From Pezizomycotina sp. ARF18 (lineage: Eukaryota > Ascomycota), in the NCBI GenBank assembly GCA_002224055.1, contig AZLU01000003.1:688752-752751 (forward strand): 64,000 nucleotides of DNA, in the 5' to 3' direction. Of this stretch, positions 35,063 through 48,187 are shown piece by piece. Position 1 is the first letter of the stretch. Each line of letters opens with the position of its first letter. The notes below the pieces were generated by a model that saw only the letters and a list, made by a program, of their open reading frames with translations, ran no database searches and was not told where the DNA came from. Both the position numbers and the translations under genes were made by a program.

Positions 35063-38000
35063 TATTTGTTTCAAGTAGCTGTAGAGCATTACATCTTTTT
35101 TTTCGTTCTTATACCATTAAAGTCTTTTTCGTTCTAACCACTCTTCTCTTCGTTATTCTTCTGTTTTTGTTATACTGTATTGATTATCGGGGTTGCTCAT
35201 TTTTTTTTAGCTTTTGTTTGGTGTTTTATTTCTACTTCATTCCTGCATGCATCTGTTTTTCTTTTGCTTCATTGTCGTACATTGCATAGCTTAAACAAAA
35301 TATAATGATGGCAGCAGTTTTTTTTTTTTTTTTGTTATCTCGTTTCCATTTTCCCACTTCAACATAGCTTCACATTTTTCACTCTACTACTTCTCCGCCA
35401 TTTAATTATTTTAAATTTCACTTCTGTACTTTTATATTTGAAAAACAAATCTCACTCATAAAATAGCATCCATATACATATAAATTACTTCAACAATTTT
35501 TATTTAATTACTTTTCTCAAACATTCCACTACTTCTTCCGGTAGACCAATAGTCCTTTCCACAGCCTTCTTCGCGAGCACCCACCGAAGGGTGCGAACAT
35601 TGCAAACACAAACGTCGGATTCTGAAAAATATAAAAAATATCCGAAACCACCATCAGATCTTGCAAACGCTTACCATCTGCGTAGACTGTAGACTGTAGA
35701 TATTCGTCACTACAAATCAGCTTGGTAAACAAGTATATCTTGTAAACTCTTTGCAAATGTATCTTGCGATTAACCTTCATTACACGTACAACCACATAAT
35801 GCGCGAATGTCCAGAGAAGATTTTATAACTTTCAATGATGAGATTTGTAAGATGCCATGGACCAGAGCATTTCGCTGGTTTGGATAGCTCGTCCGTCACA
35901 CCGAGCACTACTGTAGCGCATTCGCGATACAGTCTTCAACCTAAGGCGAGCATCTGTAGGAAATATACCTACGTTCTTTAAATCACCGGGAAAAAGCCCA
36001 CAGGATAAGTATATCCTCGTCGCATCGAAAGAATAATAACACATGGAGGCGCATCGAGGTATAAATAAAAAAATAAAAAAATGAGAAGGATCGCGTACGT
36101 CAGCGATAGCAAACGAAGTTCTTCATCCGGCTATTGTAATAGAACTACCAAACTGAAGCGTCGGAATAAGACAAACATAAAACATGAATAATGTATTACT
36201 GTGTCAAACCATCCACCGTGTGATGTTTTAACTGTGATTCAAACAGAAAAACAAAGTTAACACGACGACATAACCGTTGTCAAAATCGCGTTTATACTAT
36301 AGGCACTTCATTATGTAATCAAAAACGTCGCCATCAACATAGCTCTGTGGATCCCTCTTAAGTACCTCTGATCAAGCGTTGAAAGCATAAAGCGCGGGAA
36401 AAGGTTTTTTTGGAAGGGATGTCTCTGGATGGATGGTTTTAGGAACAGTGAAATAAGATCGCGAGAAATGACCATAAGACGCCATGGCCAGAAAACACAC
36501 GTTAATGAAATGGACGTCGTCTACGCATATTATTCCACCGATTTGAGTACCAGGTTAAACGTGGAGTTATAATTTACTCTCTGGAATGGAAGTGTCAATC
36601 GAAAGAACGGCGATCGTCGGACAGCATAACGGCGATGGCAACGAAGGTCGAGTTTCATACTAACGAAGTTGACGTCGGAGAGGTTTTTAGAGAAATATAA
36701 GTACTATGTAAGTGTCGGCCAGCCGGATACACGCTTGTAGACCTTCGTTGCTTCACAAACGACCCGCGTAGCTTCACGCAATCTTTACACAGAATAGCAT
36801 TTAAACTAGAGACCGATCACTCAACGCATATCGGTCCGGGTTAGAATTCTGGACTTCGCCCTCCGTCTGCAGCCTGAGAAACATATCTTTATCTCGCAGT
36901 TCTAACCTTGCCCTACTGCGCGCGATGGCATACATCCCGGAGGACTATGAGTACTTTATTCGTCGTAGCAATATATAGCGATCCATATTTATCATGAAAT
37001 GTAAATCCTCGGCGGATATTTCGATACTATGAGCACTTCTATCACATATGGTATTAATCATTGAGCTTATACGCAATCCCCAGAACTCCAACTTCATATG
37101 TATTACGAATGCCACTATGACCGTTCTCCTTTTATAAATTAACTCTTAGATTTAGTCTATGTGCACCCAGAGGCGATAGCGACCGCCGATATCATTCCGT
37201 CAGGCGCTGAAGAGATAAAAGCGCAAGCAAAGTCTTTTACCGAAAGTACGTATCTGGCGACGATATCGAGTTTCTGCAAACAATCGGAAAAGGGTGAGGT
37301 TTCAACATAGCGATTTGGCTTTGAGTTACGCGAGCTAGACTCCTCAATCAGTATATTATCGACTATCTCAGCAACTACACCAGCCAGTCATTATAAATCG
37401 CTTTGGAACGGCCGTTAATTGTTCGCCGTCGTGGCTAGAGCATACTTATCAGCTATTGAGCTCGTTGACAGCGCCGCATAGTAACTAATTAGCACGTCGA
37501 AGAAGAACCTCACTCTACCTCACAATATCCGTAGCTACCACGTTAGTATTCGCCGATTATCTAGTTTCTCGTTCTTCCCGGGCTTTCATAACCCGCCCGT
37601 GTTAACAGTTCTATTCGTAAATGAGATGAGATGAAGAGGTTCGGTTCCGGTAAGCCAGTTTAAAGATCAGGTGTTCCAACTGCGATGCGGGGAGGTAACC
37701 GTGATATTGGCCATCGATCGATCGAGTGTTACTCCATGCACTACTAGGGAAGTGACATTTTATAATTGACCACGCACAGCTCGCGAGGTTTGGCTCCTAG
37801 TTAAACAGAACAAGCTCCCAGCACGCAAAGGAGTCACAATCTTCTCTATACTACCCGAAGAGTGCCCAACAGTTAATTGAGACTTTACCTCGCTCATAGA
37901 GCTTCATCAGTTGTATCTTCGTGATGCCCTCGAAACATCGATTAAAGCCTATATTGACCATCAATACTTCGGCCACGGCGTCTGATAGTGGTTGCCAAAT

Positions 38001-41000
38001 GTCAGTCCATTACGGCCGTATAACGTTTTAAACAACGGAGGTATGGACCTAACTTTAACGCACCCGAGCCTACGAGACATACCAAAATGAAATTGGTTAG
38101 TGTTGTAAGGTAAATAATTCAAAGGTGATTTGTTATGTCCGATAACGGGCCCTATCAGTATTCACACCGGCGCAGAATATTAGCTTAGCAGAAGGTCTAT
38201 GTTATTCAACTAGCACCTTTTCCTACCGCCATGAACTTTTCGTTGGATATACTGGAGTATTCCCATTGAGGACAATAGCCAACCTGGATCATATTGTGAA
38301 TAATTAAGTATCTGGCTATTTAGAGAAAAATTCACCTTTCGTCCGCGGACCATAAAGCTACTACTATTAATCGACGTGGCGCTCTCCAACTACATTTACA
38401 GGATTCGTTCCAGGTTGTACGCGATCAAGATCTCGATCAACGCGAGATTCACTTCAAACCTCGAAAAACTTGAACAAACAACTTCAACACATCTGGCCAT
38501 AACATCACTATCATCCGCAACCATTGATAATTGTATTTGAAGCTTTAACACCATACTGTAGCCATAATTATAGCTAGTACGACAGATATGTTTCGCAAGT
38601 TGTAAACACAGAAAGCCAATGCCGTATGCAACACAGATGATTGACTCTCCGGATTCTCATTGCGATGGTGGCATACTCGCTTCTAATAGTGGGACTTTTT
38701 GTAGAATCCTTGCAGGATTGAATAAGCAAGCTTTATCTATTGACACCTATCTAGGCATGATATCATTCGTCGGCGCCATTTAAAATTTTTAGCACGCGGG
38801 GGTGAAGGTGGATATTCTGCTTAGAGGTCCACCCGACGTTACATATTCAACAAGACTCCCAGAGATTCATGGTAGTTCTTGACGCACGCCGGTCGCAGTG
38901 CTAAATCCTGTGCAAAATTAGATCGAATCTCTATTTTAATCAACGTAAACCAAGTTTCCGGTTGAATACGCAGACTAATTGGACTTACGAAGAAGACGTG
39001 ATATCTTTAACATGGAAAATCGCCCATCGGATGAAGATAATTGCTAATGTCCAGTCAGAGAAGAAAGAACCCCCGTTAACGTTCTATATAAAGACGTAAC
39101 TCTAGGAATTTCAAAAGATACTGCGCGTTGGCCACAGGACTATTTCACCTGTTTATTCTCTATTCCCGGCGTCCATTATGAAGACCACGATATTCGAGCT
39201 TGCGATTTGCAAATGCTGGTACAACATGTTATAATATTCAAGGTATCCCTGCGGTATAGACAACAACTTCGACAATATCCAAGCGATACTTGCCCTAAAA
39301 GGATTAAAAAAAAGATTCTCTTGAGCTTTTCATAGACTATGAAAACGCTCCCATGGACTAAGCCACAGGATTAAGACGTTACGAGATCAAAACATAAATT
39401 CAACTTGAACTGGTAACGGCTGGTATTCTAGAATACTCCGAGTGACTCCACGCAACGTGTGCGTCAATGAGCGCCTATGTTTCCCTACCTTCGAACATGG
39501 TTCAATGTATCTAACTGTAGAAATTGGGCCAACCAACTCACAACTACCATAAAGAGAGAAGGATTTAGAATTGTGTTTGAATGGCTACTTGAGAGCTATC
39601 CGATATCAGCAAACGGCCTACGAAATACGCAAGGTAATAAAAGCTGGAATTAATTTACGGTTCGCCCACTACAAAGGGACTTATACGATCCAACTGATTA
39701 ATCTGCCCGTTTGCCGCAACTCATTGGAATATATGCTATTCAAACCTATAATCACCGATATATGGTTACTCGGACTAAAGAGTTATTTCGTATCCAGCCT
39801 CTCTGCTAGCGAGCAAGCAAAATCGCAAGCACATAAGTCTAGTATCGCTCTGATCGTACTAAAGCGAACTTTCCAGCGATAGACGAAGAGCTGCTCGATA
39901 ATGATCGGCATTGCCAAACCAAGACTTGCTGGTCTATCCAATGTCACAGAATAAAGAGTTAAGGAAGACAGAAAGCAACACTCCATAAATCGCTAATATT
40001 TGCGGCTTTCCACGGACTCGATAGGCTGACGTAGAAAGCTACCCAACGTGAGAGCCAGTCCAAGAGCCGTCACATATCACTGGATGAAAATATTATGCGC
40101 TTAACGTCAAGCGATTCCATAATCCAAACTAGCTTGGTTCATTAATTATATATAAATGCTATGTTTAGAGCGGTTTTTAAACACTGAATCCTACTCCATT
40201 TAATTTTATTACACTCCAAGAAGTAGTCATCGTGCGGGACGTGGAAGCGATACACGCCGTTAAATTTTCGTTACGCCTCATGAGATTCAGTCTGCAAACT
40301 ACACTGGTATGCAGAATTCCGCTAGATAGAAGCTAGCCTGGAAATGAATCTCGGTGATTCAAAATCAAAAGAAAAGGCTACCATTAGTAAAGGCTCCCGG
40401 TGGGCATTCATACCGATTGTTTCGCACATCCGCCCGCCAGAAGAAAAATGGATTCATAAAGTAGATCAATGCTCAGCGAGTCTCAATATGCTGAAATATA
40501 CCATAGTTATTACGGTCGAGTCAAATGTAGTAACACATTCATATCTTTTTTTTTTTTTTTTTGATTGTAGACATCAACGATCTAGAGTATATACCTACCA
40601 CAGGCATACGTAAAGGACTTAGTCCCATATAACAGAAGATGATTCCTCGTATCTAGCGTGCTGCATAGTTCAGAATGCATAAAATATTGACGCGTGGGGT
40701 ACTTCTGGCGGTAGACGTACTCGAGGAACAAAAGACTCGTTGAAAGGAATGCCAGATACTCAGAACGTCTATTAATGTTTATAAACAAAAGACGTTCAGA
40801 TAGGCAAACGTTCCGACAATTCCTAACGCATATCCCAGTATCCTGCTGATATTGGTATATAGTCTTGTCGGAGATTATACACCCGGAATATACGCTCCAC
40901 GTGTCGGCATCTCAGTTTCGTTACATTACGAACGTTACCGGAATCTCTCGCAATACATTGCATTATTTCTCTCAAAAGTCCAACGCATATGTCCCCTACC

Positions 41001-42430
41001 CAGCTAAAGCCTCTCACAAAGGGATGCTGAAATAGTTGAGATTCTAATCCAGGACATAAAGAATCATAAGGAACCACAAAAGCGCCGATGCAATTCCAAT
41101 AAATCCATCACATAAAACTCCACGACCAGTTACTAGCACTCGATATAAACAAACGGAGGAGCGAGTTCCGGAGATAGCGCCTTAAGAACAAGTAGACAAA
41201 ATATACCCGTACAGAAAGAAACCATTGAAATTACGTTCCCTGCTGTCTGGTCCTGGCACACGGTTCAATTTGTACATTAGCCGGCCAATGCACCGTACGA
41301 TATCACACGATTATGAAACTTCCAGATGCAAATATAGGGGCCATAAATGGGAGCAAGTAGTCGGCATTTCGTCAAATCTTCAACAGTTCGATCCTGAATA
41401 AGGCTCGTAAAAAAAGAGCCTGCTCATAAGTGGACCAAAATCGTCACCGAATCCACCGCAGATACATGCTACACCGGAACCTCTTACCAATATCGGCGAC
41501 GACGATACAATTAAGTGACTTGTTCACAAAATACACAATTCTAACTTTGGTTCCTCTGCCATAACCACTGCAATGATAAAGGGTATTTGAGGTTTTTGGC
41601 AGAAAGATGGTCTGAAAGCGCTTCGATACGCTTCAAAAGCCCGTGCATATTTCATGGGGTTAACATTTTTGAAAGTGCATAAGTAGCTTGAATTGCTTTA
41701 TAACGGACGAGAAACGATACGAATCATAATCACGTTATTAAAGACATTGAATCAGCTTGTTGGCCATCAATATATCTTTGCGGGGCATAGCGAAGCCTTG
41801 GAGAAACCGAGGCGCGCCATCCACTTTCAGGTTTTATAAACATCTTTTAAGGTAAAAAAAAAAAGAACTAGACTCCGAGTCCTCCTGCAAGTCATAGACT
41901 GAGCAATTAGTAGTGCGGTGTCGCAAGAACGGAGTGTAAGGTTAGAATAACAGTTATATAAAAAAAGGAAAAGAATAGATTTGCGGTGTTGGTATTGAGT
42001 ACTGGTGGTTTCCATTTCGATTGCATTAGTAGGAATAAAAAGGTTTGTGGGCTCCAAAATCATGCTGCAAGAAGTTTCTCCCCAGAAGGCTCTTATCTAT
42101 CAGCGCCTTTCTACGAAGCGGGAATCTAAAGCGAGGAACCCAACTTTGAAACATCGTCGGATGCTTGCTTCCTCCTATCACAAAGCAGTTGTTTCGTTTC
42201 TCCAAAGCGAAGTTTTTTAAAATCGTTTTGTACTATAATCGCCTACGAAAGAAATATATTCATTAATGAACGGATATGATCCGCCTAAGCTTTGAGTCGT
42301 TCACGAAAAGCCATTAACATCTCCATTTCCTCGCCACTTGGAGCTTCCGAGCACTTTAATCTTAAGAGCTATCAGGGTTATCGAAATTGGTATTGTAAGC
42401 GTATCTCTTGTTGCGGTAGATCATTCAATA
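35063..42430. other. 7 kb gene desert
   Basis: Frames are short and stops frequent on both strands. Minus-strand frames at 35529-35795 (NPTFVFAMFAPFGG) and 35832-36044, and a plus-strand frame at 39571-39882 (103 codons, AYEIRKVIKAGINLRFAHYK), have no motif I can name. The DNA from about 36600 to 41800 is not strongly AT-rich and not low-complexity, so it is probably decayed coding or repeat DNA rather than simple spacer. A 19-base palindrome (TTTTCATAG around a central A) lies near 39329-39347. A T run of about 18 lies at 40547-40562. Confidence 0.4.
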
Positions 42431-42432
42431 TG

Positions 42433-42440
42433 TATAAATA
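42433..42440 (+). promoter_or_regulatory. TATA-box-like element
   Basis: TATAAATA lies 114 bases upstream of the start codon of the small secreted protein at 42554, a usual distance in filamentous fungi. Inferred from position only. Confidence 0.35.
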
Positions 42441-42553
42441 TAGCGCTGTTTTCCAAGTCCTTCGGTCCTCAAAGCACAATTTCTGCTTGGATATATGATA
42501 GAAAAAAGCATCACAACCAAAAGAATACACTATTCCTCTATTACAGAAAAGCC

Positions 42554-42843
42554 ATGAAGTTCAACACGTCCATTGTCACCGCCGTCGTCGCAAGCCTTCT
42601 AACGGCACAAGGAGCTTTCGCTGCTCCAACTCCAAGTTTGATCACCGGTAGTCTCAATGGAAAGCAAGGTAAGAGAATCAACTCGCCGTAGGTAGCAGAT
42701 ATATATTATAGCACAAAAACTGATGAGCAAACAGTAGAACAAAAATAGCAGTTTCGATCAACATACCAGGCGCTCACCCGAACCATCAATGTGGCATCAC
42801 TCAGCCTTTGGTCCATCCTGGAGCTCTTCGTCCTGCGGTGTGA
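42554..42843 (+). CDS. Small secreted protein, 69 residues
   Basis: Exon 1 (42554-42668) gives MKFNTSIVTAVVASLLTAQG AFA, a classic signal peptide with cleavage at AFA/APTP. It is followed by APTPSLITGSLNGKQ. Intron 42669-42748 (80 bases) has GTAAGA, a CTGAT branch-like site and a TAG acceptor, and preserves phase 1. Exon 2 reads VSINIPGAHPNHQCGITQPL and ends VHPGALRPAV at the TGA at 42841-42843. The mature protein is about 46 residues with one Cys, rich in Pro, His and Gly. I know no family for it. This is one of the few genes here that reads through without a frame change. The start is chosen by the signal peptide; the same frame is open upstream to 42338. It could be an effector, a surface peptide or a hormone-like precursor. 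Confidence 0.55.
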
Positions 42844-43063
42844 AATGGATATTATTCATCCCAACTTACAAAAAATGCTAAGAAAGGGTTGTTGTTAAAG
42901 GCGATCAAACACTCCCTAATAGGCGGCACGGCATGACATGTATTAAGGTAGTTAGAGGCTCTAAAGGGATGGCGATAATGTATAATTTTACTCTATAAAG
43001 ATAAAAAAAATAACGAAGCAGTATCGATCACGAGCAAATAGTGTTAAACAACGGCTTTTGTAC

Positions 43064-43095
<32 letters not shown>

Positions 43096-45075
43096 GGAAC
43101 ACCTGTACAGGCACTCCGCGAACTCGCTCAATGAGATATGAAAATAAACCACTCAAGGAGTTCTTTGTGCGATCATTTCATGACGGGCACGGTAAGACGA
43201 ACATCATCTACTTCCTTTGTCAGACAAGATTCCGTATTGACTATAATCAGAAAGTGAAATATATATGAAAATTATACTCAAATCGAGCTTATAGCCACTT
43301 CGTGTAACAGTGAAGTCGCAATTTTCACTTCTTCGCGCGGTTTGATATTAGTACTTTTTAAAAAAGAAACTAAAATGCTTTTAATTCGGCGACCCCGCTA
43401 CTCTGACGCCAGTGACGATTGAGGTCCTTCCAGGGTTCCGTCTAAATTGCGACCGAGCATGCCCACGCGAAGGAACCCTAGAATTCGCAGGTACACTTTT
43501 GGATCCAAGGCGACCGTCCTGTACAGAGTCCCATGTTTGGACTTCTTTATTTCAGCACAGGGTAGTTATATAAATTAACCGCTAAATCTCGCGATGCTCG
43601 ATCAAGAAGGAACTCGGTGGTGGTCCTTTTCTTTCTTTCCTTCTTTCTTCTTTTTTTTTTTTTTTCCATTAAAAATATCGAGACGTTATATCCTACCGCT
43701 TTGGAATTAGCTATCCCCCCCTCCCCCACACTCACAATTTTCCAAAACCGAAACTTTGAATGTCACCACCATTCCACTCCGTCGTAGCACAAAAAGCATC
43801 AAACAACGAGCAGATGGATCCAATTACCGCATGCTCAGTTTCTTTGCGGACGGCCGGTATCATTGATATCCGTTTAGTAGCTCAATACTTTCTGTTTCCT
43901 CCTTCCTTATTTCTCCCGCAGGATTAGCTCGTCGAGCCCGATGCTATCGTGCTCAGGAGCCGTACAGCCACAGGCAGCTGCCGGATCTGGGCTCAATATC
44001 CGCGATTAGCCCGCGGCATGCACGCCAATGCCGCTTGAAAAATATAAGAGCCCTCAAATAACAATAAGCTACGGTTAGGGAATAATTGGCTTTTTATGCT
44101 TGAGAATTCGGTGACCGCGATCAAAGCGTTCCATCGATATTTCTCGTCTCCATCGCATGGGTATCAGTATTTCTTTATCTTGAAATTACTTACTAATGAA
44201 ACCTGGTTGCTTTAGAGCTTTCTGCGACCACTTACGGATCCATCGAGATTGATGGTTAGTGGGGAACATAGATTGGTATCCTTATTTGAGGTATTAATTT
44301 GGAACTCGACGGTTCTGGTCCTATTACGACCTGCCGAATCACCGGTACCAAATCTCAGTCGGCGCGTGGAAATAACATAAGGGCACAAGGGTCAACCATG
44401 GAAAACTCATCTGGAGAAATTCAACCTCAATATCAAAAAACCGCTCCCCAGCGTGTTTTTCGAAACCTTCTCCTATTCGAATCAATGTATCTCCTTTTTC
44501 TACCTCTCTCATGAAATTTGAAAGGAACGCGATTACGAACGGATACGACACAGAGCATCCCTTGAAAAAGAGAGATGTTGGTTCCCATCCAGCCTTCCGT
44601 TGATCGCCACTCGGTATTGACTTTGATCAGATGGCACCGGGGGAACTGGATGTCATTGGTGGCTGCCGGAGAAGCTTGATTGGCCTTGTTCGGGGAATTA
44701 AAACGAAAAAAACGAACTAGTGACTGTTAGAATTTCTCCCCCTTTATTTGCCTTACGGGACCTTTCAGAGGCTCTGAGGACCATTCAAATGGTTACTCGA
44801 GACGGAACCGTTTCCACACGGACTCGGCTCTGTCTCCCCTTTCGCTGTGACAGGGCTTCGATTGGCCGTCCGGTGGCCGTCATAATTTTTGCTTTTAATT
44901 TCAGGGCCAAGGATAAGGACAAAGAAGAAAAGCACATGGTGGGCATGGACGACCCAGAGGCGCGGAACAGCCAGATCTTACACCTTCGGATCTATATATC
45001 CGGAAATTGATCGTCCTGCCGCGGCAGATTCGTGCTTTTTCTTCTCCCCTTGTCCCCCCACGGCCTCTCCATTTT
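42844..45075. other. Gene-poor stretch
   Basis: No gene supported. A T run of about 26 lies at 43064-43089 and a T/C tract at 43626-43666. Short frames in all directions (for example 44299-44514 and 44720-45010) lack motifs. Confidence 0.4.
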
Positions 45076-45198
45076 ATCCAGGCTGCCACGCGAGGGACAA
45101 AAAAAAACGGCCGACTGAAATTTTTTTGTAGCGATCTACCACCAAAAATAAATTCCTATACCGAACATTTTTTTTGTCCCCGCGTGGCCGCCTGGGGT
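45076..45198. repeat. Imperfect inverted repeat, about 37-base arms
   Basis: The left arm, about 45076-45109, carries AGGC, then GCCACGCGAGGGACAAAA. The right arm, about 45167-45198, is its reverse complement, with only small differences (one A/indel in the GCG-GGG part and one T/G). The spacer is about 55 bases and includes A and T runs. The size fits a small MITE-like or foldback element, or a hairpin transcript. No target-site duplication could be recognised with confidence. Confidence 0.5.
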
Positions 45199-46202
45199 CC
45201 AAAAAAATTAAAAAAAAAAAAAAAAAAAATCCAACAAGATAGCGCCAGGGTCTGAAAGAGCATCCTAGGGTAGGCTTTCTCTGTTTTGTCGATCATTTCT
45301 TCCAGACGGACGGCAGGTTTCTTCTTTGCAGCTTTCCATTTTCTCAAGTGGCTTGCGGTAAGGTCTAGGAGATTTCCTTTTAATCTACTACAGACAACCT
45401 AGAAGCCCTACACTCTTATTCGTAATCTTGTCATCAGCTAATCAACGCTTGCTAATATCTATACAATAGCATCGTTTGGATCTAATAATGCAAAAGACGA
45501 CGAGAAAGAGAGACACGGGAAACGGGGAAGGGGGAGAGGATCAGCCTACGTTATCGCTCAGGAGGGGAAAAAAGAAAAGAAATGTATGTCCGGGCAAAAT
45601 GAAATGTCGCGATACGCAGGGACCTACCAGGATTCCAGTCCAGCCCTGCCGTCCTTTGCATTTGGTACCTATATACAAGTGTGGATTGACAGGTTCCTCG
45701 GGTCTTACGGCGACGCCGCACGCGCACGCCATCCCATCTTCCAGCACCGAAGGAACATGGTTGGAATGCACCCAACACACTACTACAATGAAATATATAA
45801 ACGGTGGGACCCAGATCCAGATTATGGCTTTTTCTTGTTTCCAAGCCAGACGCCGTCCCAGACATTCCAGAGATCTCGAGATCAGTATTTGATCTAGCCA
45901 TTCCTTTTTTTCTTTCGTCTTATCTTCTTCACCAACCCCTCCCTAGAGGATCGCGTTGGCAGTCATTCCGTAAGGATTTCGTTCGTTGCTTTTCTCTTCG
46001 CGGCTTTTGTATTAAAAGCATCCGGTCTTTGATTTTTCACGTCACTCGTTCATCATAATATCACCAGCCTCTATCTTCTGTGAAATATATAAATTGTTCT
46101 GTTCCAGTGTATATTTTTTTTCTGCCTCTTTTGATTTCTTGGGCAAAATCTTGGTATAATATTTCCGAGAAATATATATATCCGCAAAGAATTATATTCA
46201 CA
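45199..46202. other. Upstream region of the chitinase gene
   Basis: There is an A run of about 18 at 45212-45229. Three overlapping frames between 45476 and 46058 are open at once, so none is convincing. The string TGAAATATATAAA occurs twice (about 45788 and 46080), and the second copy, about 120 bases upstream of the chitinase ATG, is a good TATA-box candidate. Confidence 0.35.
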
Positions 46203-47617
46203 ATGGTTTCCTGGATCTCTCGTTCCGCTATTGTCGCTCTCGCCTGCAGCGCCTCGGTGCCAGCGCCGCTGTCGCTCCTATACAGCGAGGTCTTCCAAAT
46301 ACCAGCTCAGCGTCTACTACGGTCAGAATGCGGCGAACCAGCAGGGCTCTCAGCTGCCGTTGAGTCAATACTGTGGCGATACCAGTGTGAGTTACAGAGC
46401 TGCTCTATGAATTGGCGATATCTCATAATGTTCAATATAATGCTAACATACGACGTGCAGATTAGCATGATGCCAATTGCTTTCGTCACTGCTTTCAATG
46501 GCCCGGTGGCGTACCAGTCGTAAGTAACTTTTCCTGCTGCTCAACAAGAAACATCTATATGCTAACATTATGCTGAATAGACCAACTTCGCAAACGCCTG
46601 CACCGGCCCGAACTTCGTCGTCAACGGCCAAAACACCAACCTGCTGAACTGCCAGGCTAACATCGGCGCCGCCATGAGCTCCTGCAAAGCTCAGCACGGC
46701 ACCAAGTTCCTAATCTCCCTCGGCGGCGCAACGTACAAAGAAGGCGGCTGGCCATCCGCAGCAGCCGCCCAAGCCGCTGCGAAGAAGATTTCGCCATCTT
46801 CGGTCCCAAAAACTACGACCCGTCCGTCACCTACAGACCCTTCGGCGACGTCTGCATCGACGGCTTCGACCTCGACTTCGAGATGAACACGAACAACCTC
46901 GACGCCTTCGCGTCCAGCTCCGCAGCCTCATCGATACCTACGCCCGGGGTCAGATCATCCTCACCGCGGCCCCGCAGTGCCCTTACCCGGACGCGAACGT
47001 CGGCAAAGCCCTCAACGCGGCCGTCTTTGACGCGGTCTTCATCCAGTTCTATAACAACTACTGCTCCGCTTCGTCGTACCAGCTCACAAAGACCGTCAGC
47101 CAGCAGAGCAGCTTCAACCTCGCGAGCTGGCAGGCGTGGCTAACGGCAAGAGGACCAAGCTGTTTATCGGATTCGTCGCCGACCCCAGCACGTACGGTTA
47201 CACGAACGGCGATAACGCCGCCGCTATCATCAAGAGCGCGACGCAGTTCGCAAACTTTGGCGGCGCGATGGTCTGGGATATGAGCCTCGCGCAGTACAAG
47301 AACCCGGGATTTTGAACAAGATTAAAGGTGGTCTCGGACTTCCCGGCGGCACTGTGGCGGCTAAAGCGGTCACGAAGGCGGCTACTGTCCCGGCCGCAAA
47401 GGCGGTCGCCGTACCTTCCAAGCCGGCCGTCGGTGTGCCGTTGTCTGTCTCCCGCGCCGCTGCCCCGCCGAGCTTGAGATTGCCCAGCACGCCTCGCAAC
47501 CGCAGCAGAAGGCCAACAATACGCGCGGCAGCTCCAACGGAAGATTTAAGCTCCGCCGCCGCACGCCCACCACCACCGCAGGACTGCTGTCTACCAGGCT
47601 CCTCTATCACCGTATAA
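46203..47617 (+). CDS. Secreted GH18 class III chitinase
   Basis: Hydrolyses chitin (endo-type, fungal/plant class III). The N-terminus [19 protein letters not shown] is a signal peptide. The mature part has [28 protein letters not shown]. After an intron with GTGAGT near 46387 comes [11 protein letters not shown], then a second intron (about 46521-46580) and [21 protein letters not shown] is the SxGG motif. DGFDLDFE (about 46857-46880) is the DxxDxDxE catalytic motif with the acid Glu present. Further segments are [33 protein letters not shown] and [18 protein letters not shown]. The catalytic domain is followed by a Lys/Val/Ala-rich and then Ser/Pro/Arg-rich tail of about 100 residues that does not show a clear chitin-binding domain. 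Frame changes occur near 46280, 46502, 46780, 47140 and at 47312 (a T run one short). Likely cell-wall remodelling or mycoparasitic/nutritive use. Confidence 0.9.
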
Positions 47618-48187
47618 GCGGTTTCTGATTTCTTAGTGGTCTACCACTGATGGCATATATGGAACTTTCTTTATATGCCTTATTTCTTGTCAAATAATTG
47701 TGATTTTTTGGATCTGTTGTTATAGGAGGAGCGTCTGCTTTCTTCATTTCATGTAGAAACTTAATATATATCCTTTGGCATATCTGCCTGCTTGTTTCTT
47801 TTGTTTCTTATTTTTTCAATGTAATATATTTTAGAAGCCTTCTAGGTTCTTTGGTATCGTGAGTCTTATATATATAAAATGCAAAGTAGGTGAAACTTAG
47901 CAATAAAAACCTGTAAACATTATTCGTAAGGAACAATATAATTCTTACCAATTCTGTCCCATGCAAAAGATGTGAAGCCCCAATGAGTGAAAAACGTATG
48001 CCTTTACCGTGATATTAGTCGCCAAATAAACCGCGAACCTAGTGAACAATTTAGCAGATGCCCTTTATTGTTCACTAACTGATCAATACGTACCCGCTCC
48101 TGCTGCGTCGGTGGAACAGCATCTGCATTCCCTTCCCTGTTCCTTGCAGCTTAATCTTCCCAGCACCGACTCCAGTATTAAAGAGTC

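Noticed and set aside
45476-46058. Several overlapping open frames before the chitinase
   Set aside because: Three plus-strand and two minus-strand frames are open together, none has a motif, and the region is promoter DNA.
35063-46180. A large intact mobile element filling the desert
   Set aside because: No long open frame, no matching terminal repeats and no transposase or polymerase motif could be read.
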